A DNA stretch of 6,896 nt from Armatimonadota bacterium (GTDB taxonomy: Bacteria > Armatimonadota > Zipacnadia > Zipacnadales > VGFC01). The notes under the pieces were generated by a model. The model did no database searches. It was not told the DNA's origin and saw only the letters and a list, made by a program, of their open reading frames with translations. Position 1 is the stretch's first letter, and each line of letters starts with the position of its first letter. The position numbers and the translations under genes were made by a program. The stretch lies in NCBI GenBank assembly GCA_016869015.1, contig VGFB01000208.1, forward strand, positions 1-6,896. The letters run 5' to 3'. Positions 1 through 5,328 of this stretch are shown one piece after another.

Positions 1-164
1 GCGGCGTCATAGACGGGCACCCTCGTCTGCTCGAAGGCCCGCTCGAAGTACGGGTTGTCGATCGCGATGCGCTCCACGACGTGGACGGGCCGGCCCAGCG
101 TCTGCTCGAGGGCCTCGCAGAGGCGGCGCACGCCGGGCAGGTGCTGGGCCACGAGCGGGTGCAT
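1..164 (-). CDS. Small protein resembling an MNT nucleotidyltransferase lacking its catalytic core (partial, 3' end outside window)
   Basis: Reading leftward from the ATG at 164, 54 codons are visible before the window edge. The first ~17 residues (MHPLVAQHLPGVRRLCE) resemble the opening helix of small MNT-type nucleotidyltransferases. The rest (ALEQTLGRPVHVVE, then NPYFERAFEQTRVPVYDA) resembles the last third of the same proteins, where a 'LGRP-hydrophobic-V ... NPYFR ... LY' pattern is common. The segment that should lie between, with the G-S-x10-D-x-D nucleotide/metal site, is absent, as if about 45 residues were deleted in frame. The frame stays open upstream to 482, but residues encoded at 165-244 show no such motif, so a longer start does not restore it. 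If the reading is right, this is a catalytically dead remnant or a small derived protein. MNT genes often pair with HEPN toxin genes, which could lie just left of the window. The family call is an inference from pattern memory; the start is supported by the promoter at 204-233. Confidence 0.4.
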   Translation of the reverse strand, partial: MHPLVAQHLPGVRRLCEALEQTLGRPVHVVERIAIDNPYFERAFEQTRVPVYDA

Positions 165-203
165 GGTTCCGTTCCGGAGCCTGGGGTGAGCGACGGTGCG
201 CTC

Positions 204-233
204 AGTATACGCTGTCGCGCACGGCGGCGGCAA
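204..233 (-). promoter_or_regulatory. Candidate sigma70 promoter for the leftmost gene
   Basis: On the minus strand there is a TTGCCG -35 element (233-228, 4 of 6 consensus bases), an 18-base spacer, and a TATACT -10 element (209-204, 5 of 6). Transcription would begin near 197, giving a leader of about 33 bases before the ATG at 164. The -10 is an AT-rich island in very GC-rich sequence, which favours function. It lies in the 80-base gap after the sulfatase stop, so the leftmost gene may be transcribed independently. Confidence 0.45.
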
Positions 234-244
234 CGGCGGCGCCG

Positions 245-1696
245 TCAGGCCCGGTGCCGGGACTCCAGGGCCTCGGCATGGTGCGCGCGGCCGGTCCGGC
301 GGAGGCGCTCACAGTACGGCGCGAGCTGTCCGCGCGTGTGCAACGGACCGCCCTCGCGCATGACGGTCCAGAGCGGGTCGATGTTGTCGTCCGCGGTGCG
401 CATCATGTCAGTGTGCCAGTTCTCTAGGATGTTCCGGCCCTGGGCCACGAGGTCGGGCCGCGCCTCCACGAGGTCGCGCGTCTCATGCGGGTCGGCGGCG
501 ACGTCGAAGAGCATCGTCTCCGGCAGGTCCTTCAGCCCATCGTGGTACGTGCGGATCAGCAGGTAGTCGTCCCATCGCGCTGCGCGCTGACAGCTCCACG
601 CGCACTGGCTGACCACGAGGCTGTCGCGCCCCTGCTCGCGGTTCGCGCGGAACGCCTGGGCGAAGCTCTGCCCATCCCAGCGCCCGGGCACCTGCCCGCC
701 GACCAGCTCGACCGTCGTCGCCGCCCAGTCCACCGCGTAGTGCAGTGCCCGATCGACGCGCGGCTGCGCAATTCCCGGCCAGCGCACGATCAGGGGCACG
801 CGACAGGTGATATGGTCTGCAGTCTGGTGGTCGCCGTAAACGTTCAGTTCGCCCTGATTCTCGCCGTGGTCCGAGCTGACGAAGATGACGAGGTCGTCGA
901 GCACGCCTTGCGCTTCCAGCGCCCCGAGCAGCCGCCCGATGTGGTCGTCCATGTAGCGGATGCCCACATCGTAGCCGTCGATCCACCGCACGAAGTCCGC
1001 GTGCGTCCGGATCTCCTCGGGCATCCGCGGGTAGGCCGACACGTTGTCGCCCCCGTAGCCCCACGGCTCCCGGGCGCTGTGCGGTCCGTAGCCCGCGTAG
1101 TGACGCTCGATGGCGGCCTCGTCGGGCCAGTCGGGGGGCGGGTCGTCCGCGAAGGGGTTGCCGTACTCCAGCGGCGCGCGATACGGCGTGTGCGGGTCCC
1201 AGTAGTTGACCTGGAGGAACCAGTTGTCCCGCTCCGCGTTGCGCGCGATCCAGTCCAGGGCGAGGGGCGTGACATCGTCCGCCACGTCCATGCCGCCCCT
1301 CCCGGGGTTGTACTGCTCGCGGAAGCCCGCGCTGAAGTGCCAGGCGCTGTGTCGCTCGGCGAAGGAGCTGATCGAGACCGGGTAGATCCCCTCCCGGTTC
1401 AGGCAGCCCATCCACGGCAGCCGGTTGGGCGAGTTGCGAAAGCCCCGGTCGCGGCCCTCGAGCCTCAGGTCGGCCGCGAGACCTCCGTGGTTCACCGCCC
1501 CATTGTGAATGCCCAGCCGCCCCGAGTACAACGCCGACCGCGAGGGCAAGCACGGCACATCCGAGGCATAGCAGTTCTCAAACCGCACGCCCTGTGAGGC
1601 GATCCAGTCCAGGTTCGGCGAGGTCCGTCGATGGTAGCCGTAGCAGCCCAGGTGATCGGGCCGCAGCGTGTCGAGGTCGAGGTACAGGATCCGCAT
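245..1696 (-). CDS. Cys-type sulfatase (sulfatase-like hydrolase), cytoplasmic form
   Basis: This 483-residue protein belongs to the sulfatase branch of the alkaline phosphatase superfamily, which hydrolyses sulfate esters (sometimes phosphonate or phosphate esters) with a formylglycine nucleophile. The N-terminal metal motif LDLDTLRPDHLGCYGY covers residues 6-21. The signature C49-L-P-S-R53 marks Cys49 as the residue converted to formylglycine. YWDPHTPY is at 166-172, the second metal motif SSDHGE at 274-279 (D276, H277), and the C-terminal LFDVAADPHETRDL at 396-409. The start at 1696 is preferred because the metal strand begins at residue 3 and GTGAGG stands 5 bases upstream. The open frame continuing to 2437 has no family similarity and runs through the thioredoxin gene. 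There is no signal peptide or lipobox, so the enzyme should be cytoplasmic, unlike many secreted polysaccharide sulfatases. No dedicated maturase is identified here. The substrate cannot be predicted. It is divergent from thioredoxin across 198 bases. Confidence 0.93.
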   Translation of the reverse strand: MRILYLDLDTLRPDHLGCYGYHRRTSPNLDWIASQGVRFENCYASDVPCLPSRSALYSGRLGIHNGAVNHGGLAADLRLEGRDRGFRNSPNRLPWMGCLNREGIYPVSISSFAERHSAWHFSAGFREQYNPGRGGMDVADDVTPLALDWIARNAERDNWFLQVNYWDPHTPYRAPLEYGNPFADDPPPDWPDEAAIERHYAGYGPHSAREPWGYGGDNVSAYPRMPEEIRTHADFVRWIDGYDVGIRYMDDHIGRLLGALEAQGVLDDLVIFVSSDHGENQGELNVYGDHQTADHITCRVPLIVRWPGIAQPRVDRALHYAVDWAATTVELVGGQVPGRWDGQSFAQAFRANREQGRDSLVVSQCAWSCQRAARWDDYLLIRTYHDGLKDLPETMLFDVAADPHETRDLVEARPDLVAQGRNILENWHTDMMRTADDNIDPLWTVMREGGPLHTRGQLAPYCERLRRTGRAHHAEALESRHRA

Positions 1697-1798
1697 GTGG
1701 GCCTCACAGGGTACCGATGTCGCCGTCCGCCGGCCGCCCGTATCGTTCCCGATTCCTTCCGCCGTCCCCTTCCCGGCGCGCAGGTTCCTGGGCCCCGG

Positions 1799-1821
1799 CC
1801 GTCGAACCGTGCCCTCGACGG
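1799..1821. repeat. 7-bp perfect inverted repeat in the sulfatase/thioredoxin divergent region
   Basis: CCGTCGA (1799-1805) and TCGACGG (1815-1821) form perfect arms around a 9-base loop in the 198-base region between the divergent sulfatase and thioredoxin starts. It could be an operator half-site pair or a weak leader hairpin. In sequence this GC-rich a 7-bp palindrome can occur by chance, and no convincing -35/-10 pair is visible next to it. Confidence 0.25.
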
Positions 1822-1878
1822 AACCAGGCCGCAGGAGGGACTGTTGCACTCTCCGGACTACCCGCGCGGATTGCGCTG

Positions 1879-1887
1879 AAGGAGGAG
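1879..1887 (+). promoter_or_regulatory. Strong Shine-Dalgarno of thioredoxin
   Basis: AAGGAGGAG contains the full AGGAGG core (1880-1885), nine bases before the ATG at 1895. It is the strongest ribosome-binding site in the window, fits a highly expressed redox protein, and fixes the start codon. Confidence 0.85.
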
Positions 1888-1894
1888 TACCCAC

Positions 1895-2221
1895 ATGGCG
1901 GATGTGCTGCAGGTCACGGATGACACGTTCGAGGCGGAGGTCACCAACTCTGAGCTTCCCGTGCTCGTGGATTTCTGGGCGCCCTGGTGCGGCCCGTGCC
2001 GGATGGTGGCGCCGGTGGTTGAGGCCGTCGCCGGGAAGTACGCGGGCAAGCTGAAGGTCGTGAAGGTCAACGTGGACGACTCGCCCGCGTCGGCGACGAA
2101 GTTCGGGATCCGCTCCATCCCCACGCTCGCCATCCTCAAGGGCGGCACGGTTCAGGACCAGATCATCGGCGCGGTGGGCGAGGACGCCCTCAGCGAGACC
2201 ATCGACAAGGTCCTCGCGTAG
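1895..2221 (+). CDS. trxA: Thioredoxin
   Basis: This 108-residue classical thioredoxin is a cytoplasmic disulfide reductant that passes electrons from thioredoxin reductase to ribonucleotide reductase, peroxiredoxins and other targets. The active site FWAPWCGPCRM gives redox cysteines C32 and C35. The buried D26 and the cis-proline P76 (in SIPTLAIL) fall at the positions used in Escherichia coli thioredoxin 1 numbering, so the fold is complete with no insertion. Length is normal for the family and there is no signal peptide or membrane anchor, which rules out DsbE/ResA-type extracytoplasmic proteins. It is probably a single-gene unit: its upstream neighbour is divergent and a hairpin terminator follows 26 bases after the stop. 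No trxB lies in the window. Confidence 0.97.
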   Translation: MADVLQVTDDTFEAEVTNSELPVLVDFWAPWCGPCRMVAPVVEAVAGKYAGKLKVVKVNVDDSPASATKFGIRSIPTLAILKGGTVQDQIIGAVGEDALSETIDKVLA

Positions 2222-2247
2222 GCCTTGCCGGTCCGGACGGCGACACG

Positions 2248-2286
2248 GCGCCCGCCCGCAGCGCCACCTGCGCTCGCGGCGGGCGC
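2248..2286 (+). terminator. GC-rich hairpin terminator after thioredoxin
   Basis: GCGCCCGCCCGCAGCGC (2248-2264) and GCGCTCGCGGCGGGCGC (2270-2286) pair as a 9-bp outer stem, a 3x3 internal mismatch and a 5-bp inner stem with a 5-base loop. The hairpin begins 26 bases after the thioredoxin stop. It is followed by TTCGCTTCC, not a clean T-run, so it is an imperfect intrinsic terminator of the kind common in GC-rich genomes. It suggests the radical SAM gene downstream is transcribed separately or by readthrough. Confidence 0.5.
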
Positions 2287-2354
2287 TTCGCTTCCGCCTC
2301 CACCCGGCGCAACCTTCGCCCCTCGCCGGCGTAGAGGCCTCGCGGAGAGACGCG

Positions 2355-3473
2355 ATGCCACCCCTGACTTCGCGCACGCTTGGCCTGGCATTCGACATGG
2401 CCGGTTGCCCGAACCGGTGCCGGCACTGTTGGATCACGTGTCCGCCGAACCGGCGCCTGGACGTCGACGCCCTGCGCGAAGCGGTTCGTCTGTTCAGGGA
2501 CGACCGAGCCCCTGGGGAGCGCGAGCGGTTCTTCCATCGTCTTCATGTGATGACGTGGCACCGCGAACCGGACTTCCACCCCGACTACCGGAGCCTGCGC
2601 GAGCTGGAGCTGGAGTTGAGCGACCAGCCCCTGGCCGATGACCTCGAGGTTCTGAGCATCTGGCGTCTGGCCCGTGAGCCGGGCTATGCCTGCTGGGCCA
2701 GGGAACGCCGAGGCGCGCGCGTTTGCCAGGTGACCTTGTTCGGGGTTGGCGCAACCCATGACTGGTTCTTCCGACGGCCCGGGGCTTTCAATGACGCTCT
2801 CTTCGCCACCGCTGCCCTCCTCGACGCCGGCATACGGCCGCGTTGGCAAGTGTTCCTGACCAAGCGCTCGATCCCGGAGCTGCGGGCGTTCAAGGGGCTG
2901 GTGGCACGGACCAGGCTCCGGGAGGCCTGCGGGGAGATCGGGGGGGAGTTCGTCATCTTCCTCAACACCCCCGGCCCGGAGGGGGAGGCTTTCCAGATTG
3001 AACACCTCCGACCAACGGCCGATGACGTTCGCAGCGTGCCGCGGTGGCTGGAAAGGGCCACCTGCGACCGTCTCCGGACCGACACGCCCTTCGGGGAGAC
3101 CGAGGGGGCCCTCGTGCGGCGGGTCCTGCGCGACGGGCTCGGGATCACTCCCTACGAGCCGCCGCTCCTGTGGCTCAACGTGACGCCAGACCTGGACGTC
3201 TACCCGGGTCACGCCGAGACTACCGAGTGGTGGCGACTTGGAAACCTGCGCAACGACTCCGTGCGGCAGGTTGTCCAGGCCTACGAGAGGGACTCAGTGC
3301 CGGGGCTTCACGCGACCTACCACCTCCCCCTTCCGGCACTCGCCCAGCGCTTCGGCCGGCGCTACGGACGCAGGATGTACCAGCCTGTGGACCTGCGGAG
3401 CCGCTGGGTGGGTCAGTGGCTCCGCGCGGAGCATCCACTCGCGCAGCGGGTGCGCGGCAAGGTAAGCACGTAG
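2355..3473 (+). CDS. Radical SAM protein with a cysteine-free SPASM-like tail
   Basis: This 372-residue protein carries the radical SAM signature C18-x3-C22-x2-C25 (GCPNRCRHCW) very near its N-terminus. That motif binds the 4Fe-4S cluster which cleaves S-adenosylmethionine to a 5'-deoxyadenosyl radical. The middle is consistent with the barrel: QVTLFGVGATHDWFFR (125-140), PGAF and ALLDAGI (154-160) follow the usual 'G...HD...PGAF...LL.aGI' pattern. Residues 273-307 (LNVTPDLDVYPGH, then WWRLGNLRNDSVRQVV) resemble the 'dG.vypC...lGNl.eds' element of SPASM/Twitch proteins. Here, however, Gly285 stands where the cluster cysteine normally sits, and no C-terminal Cys cluster remains. It therefore probably holds a single cluster. 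The ATG at 2355 follows GGAGAG at a suitable distance; an ATG at 2397 would leave only three residues before the first cluster cysteine. Substrate and reaction are unknown. The last 61 bases overlap the convergent methyltransferase gene. Confidence 0.82.
   Translation: MPPLTSRTLGLAFDMAGCPNRCRHCWITCPPNRRLDVDALREAVRLFRDDRAPGERERFFHRLHVMTWHREPDFHPDYRSLRELELELSDQPLADDLEVLSIWRLAREPGYACWARERRGARVCQVTLFGVGATHDWFFRRPGAFNDALFATAALLDAGIRPRWQVFLTKRSIPELRAFKGLVARTRLREACGEIGGEFVIFLNTPGPEGEAFQIEHLRPTADDVRSVPRWLERATCDRLRTDTPFGETEGALVRRVLRDGLGITPYEPPLLWLNVTPDLDVYPGHAETTEWWRLGNLRNDSVRQVVQAYERDSVPGLHATYHLPLPALAQRFGRRYGRRMYQPVDLRSRWVGQWLRAEHPLAQRVRGKVST
3413..3473. other. 61-base tail-to-tail coding overlap
   Basis: The radical SAM gene ends with TAG at 3471-3473 on the plus strand. 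The 16S rRNA methyltransferase gene ends with TGA at 3415-3413 on the minus strand. The last ~20 codons of each are therefore antisense to the other. No terminator can lie between them, so both transcripts must run through the other gene's 3' end. Confidence 0.85.
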
Positions 3474-4258
3474 AACGTCTCGGTCGGGAAGTCCAGGCGC
3501 TCCATGCTCGCGCCGAGGGCCCCGGCCAACCGCGCGGCGGTCGCGGCATAGTGGTCGCGCATCCCCTTGTGCCTGCCCGCCAGCGACTGCGCCGGAAACG
3601 AGACGACCATGTGCCGCGCGCGGATCACTCGCAGCACCCGCAGCGTGGCGCCCGGCTCCTGCTGCTCCAGGCAGGGCGCGCTCTTCAGCAGGAAGGCCAC
3701 ATCGGCTTCCCAGTCCGGCGGCGAGACGAGCACGTCGCGGCACTCCGCGCTCCCCGCGAGCCCGGCCTGCGCCAGCAGCCGCGAAACCGGCGTCACGATC
3801 CGCCGGTCGATGTCACATGCCAGGTACCGCGCTTCGGGCCCCAGCCCCATCCACGGCAGCGCGAAGGGGTTCAACCCACACGCGAGGTCAACCACGGTCG
3901 TCGGCAGGCCCGTCAGCGCGAACAGCGCGGGGTACAGCTCCTCGACGAAGGGCAGTCGCTCGGCGGTAGATGCATGGCAGGCGAGGACTTCCCGGCACGC
4001 CGCCTCGAACGGCCCTTTGCCCGCAGACGAAGGCAGCGCATCCGTCCGTTCCTGCACGCGCTTCAGGTCGAGTTGGCTCACGTACGCGCCGTAGACCTGG
4101 TGCAACTTGCGTTTGGCGGCCTTCGTGGCTTCACGCAGGGCTGGGTGACGCTCTGCAGCCCACCACGCAACACGCCGGAGCGTGTCGGGACAAAGGGGGG
4201 CGTACTTGCGCGAGGCGAGCAGGGCGGCCGTGACCTGAGTGGCTCGCTCGTCGTTCAT
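3413..4258 (-). CDS. 16S rRNA (guanine-1405-N7)-methyltransferase homologue (ArmA/Rmt/Sgm family)
   Basis: This 281-residue protein matches the aminoglycoside-resistance 16S rRNA methyltransferases (FmrO/ArmA/Rmt/Sgm family) along its length. Those enzymes transfer a methyl from S-adenosylmethionine to N7 of G1405 in helix 44 of the assembled 30S subunit and block gentamicin- and kanamycin-type drugs. Family blocks in order are LLASRKYAPLCPDTLRRV (13-30), KLHQVYGAYV (51-60), ACHASTAERL (93-102), the SAM-binding loop VVDLACGLNPFAL (122-134), the acidic strand-2 end ACDID (147-151), FLLKSAPCLEQQE (189-201), and VSFPAQSLAGRHKGM (219-233). From memory, RmtB has closely matching blocks, for example 'LASKKYRALCPDTVRRI' and 'DIACGLNPLAL'. 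Its start ATG overlaps the tgt stop (ATGA, 4258-4255) and its own Shine-Dalgarno is weak, so translation is probably coupled. No mobile element flanks it. The final ~12 residues extend past the last family block and overlap the radical SAM gene. The family is near certain; the exact nucleotide and resistance phenotype are inferred. Confidence 0.86.
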   Translation of the reverse strand: MNDERATQVTAALLASRKYAPLCPDTLRRVAWWAAERHPALREATKAAKRKLHQVYGAYVSQLDLKRVQERTDALPSSAGKGPFEAACREVLACHASTAERLPFVEELYPALFALTGLPTTVVDLACGLNPFALPWMGLGPEARYLACDIDRRIVTPVSRLLAQAGLAGSAECRDVLVSPPDWEADVAFLLKSAPCLEQQEPGATLRVLRVIRARHMVVSFPAQSLAGRHKGMRDHYAATAARLAGALGASMERLDFPTETFYVLTLPRTRCASGCSARSH

Positions 4259-5328
4259 GGCCCGTCGACCTGGAGCCGCTCCATGAGCCGGGCGTAGAAG
4301 GTGAGGTTGTGGATCGTCGCCAGCCGCCCGGCCAGCGGCTCGTGGATCGCGAACAGATGCCGGAGGTACCCCCGCGAGTACTGCCGGCAGCAGAGGCACG
4401 CGCACGTCTCGTCGACCGGCCGCCCGTCGCGCGTATGCTTCTCGTCCTCGGCGTAGTGGTGGTGATAGAAGGCGCCGGACAGACCGAGCGTCTCGGGGGG
4501 CCCATCGAACACGTACAGCCTCCCGTGCCGTGCGTCTCGGGTAGGGAGGGTGCAATCGAAGAGGTCATACCCCCACTCGACGCACTTCCCGATGTGCTCC
4601 GGCTTGCCGATGCCGAGTGCGTGCTTCGGAGCGTCCGCCGGCAGGAGCCGCGCCACCTGCTCGACCATCTCCACCAACTGCCCCCCCTTGTCGATCGGCC
4701 AGCCCCCATAGCCGTAGCCGTCGAAGCCCAGCTCCACCAGCCGTTCGGCGCACTCCTGCCGCAGAGCGGCGTCGTTGCCGCCCTGGACCACCGCGAACAG
4801 CAGTGGCCGTGTCGGCTCGCGTTCCGAAGCCCGCTCGAAGGCGGCCTTGCACTCACGCGCCCACCTCACAGTGCGCTCGACGCTCTCTCGCTGCCGCTGG
4901 GCACTGTCGTTGGGGTGAGTGCACTGGTCGAGGCAGAACAGGAGGTCCGACCCGAGACGAAGCTGCAGTCGGATGCACTTCTCGGGGGTCAGCGTCTTCC
5001 TCGGCTGCCCGGCCGCGAGTCGGTAGGTGAAGCCTCGATCCGAGAGGCTCCCCAGAGAGGCGGACTGCGTGATGAGCGAGAGGACCTGGAAGCCGCCCGA
5101 ATCCGACGCGACGGGCCCCTCCCATCCCATGAACCGGTGGATGCCCCCGAGCTTGCCGACCACCGAACTGCCGGGGTGTGAGGACAGGTGCAGGGCATTG
5201 ACCATCAGCGCGCCGATTCCACACTCTCGCGCATCCTCCGCGCCCACCATCCGCAGCACGCCCCGCGTCGCGTCCGGCAGGAACGCCGGTAGAGGCAGCT
5301 CGCCATGCCCCGTGAGGAGCGCTCTCAT
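4255..5328 (-). CDS. tgt: tRNA-guanine transglycosylase family protein, divergent base-recognition loop
   Basis: This 357-residue protein is a Tgt-fold enzyme. Bacterial Tgt exchanges G34 of tRNA His, Asp, Asn and Tyr for preQ1, leading to queuosine. The proton-relay aspartate is D76 in SDSGGFQV and the covalent nucleophile is D258 in LFDCTLPTRDARHG. The structural zinc site is complete: C309-x-C311-x2-C314 and H340 in TIHNL. Base-contact residues D134 (LDQC) and Q182 (VQGG) are kept. The loop that in ordinary bacterial enzymes reads GGLAVGE is here GGWPIDK (208-214), so the conserved Leu is Trp210 and the Glu is Lys214. The N-terminus is about 14 residues shorter than E. coli Tgt. The start is fixed by the ATGA overlap with rsmI, and GAGG lies upstream. 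The protein may take preQ1, queuine or another base; the loop makes the substrate uncertain. No other queuosine genes are visible. The stop overlaps the next gene's ATG. Confidence 0.9.
   Translation of the reverse strand: MRALLTGHGELPLPAFLPDATRGVLRMVGAEDARECGIGALMVNALHLSSHPGSSVVGKLGGIHRFMGWEGPVASDSGGFQVLSLITQSASLGSLSDRGFTYRLAAGQPRKTLTPEKCIRLQLRLGSDLLFCLDQCTHPNDSAQRQRESVERTVRWARECKAAFERASEREPTRPLLFAVVQGGNDAALRQECAERLVELGFDGYGYGGWPIDKGGQLVEMVEQVARLLPADAPKHALGIGKPEHIGKCVEWGYDLFDCTLPTRDARHGRLYVFDGPPETLGLSGAFYHHHYAEDEKHTRDGRPVDETCACLCCRQYSRGYLRHLFAIHEPLAGRLATIHNLTFYARLMERLQVDGP

Noticed and set aside
221..241. Short direct repeat ACGGCGGCG (221-229 and 233-241)
   Set aside because: Only two short copies exist in low-complexity GC-rich sequence; chance is sufficient and there is no array.
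485..1597. Long plus-strand open frame antisense to the sulfatase (370 codons)
   Set aside because: It is a GC-rich shadow frame; the opposite strand carries the sulfatase signature and both metal motifs.
1844..1872. TTGCAC (1844-1849) as the -35 of a thioredoxin promoter
   Set aside because: At 17 bases downstream the sequence is GC-rich (around 1867-1872) with no acceptable -10 element.
1697..2437. Upstream extension of the sulfatase frame giving a 730-residue protein
   Set aside because: The added residues are Arg/Gly/Pro-rich with no family similarity and run antisense through the clear thioredoxin gene. The sulfatase motif begins right after the ATG at 1696.
2355..3473. Radical SAM protein as the maturase (anSME) of the neighbouring Cys-type sulfatase
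   Set aside because: Anaerobic sulfatase maturases carry two auxiliary clusters with many C-terminal cysteines, and none are present here. The two genes are on opposite strands and separated by thioredoxin. The association is tempting but unsupported.
3413..4258. Recently acquired mobile resistance gene
   Set aside because: There is no insertion sequence, integrase, attachment site or terminal repeat nearby. Base composition matches the neighbours, and ATGA overlap with tgt argues for long-standing integration.
3044..4297. Plus-strand open frame of 417 codons
   Set aside because: It overlaps the radical SAM gene in another frame and is antisense to the methyltransferase. The composition is Arg/Gly/Pro-rich, with no recognisable domain.
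4309..5181. Plus-strand open frame of 290 codons opposite tgt
   Set aside because: It is the antisense shadow of a gene whose catalytic and zinc residues are all recognisable.
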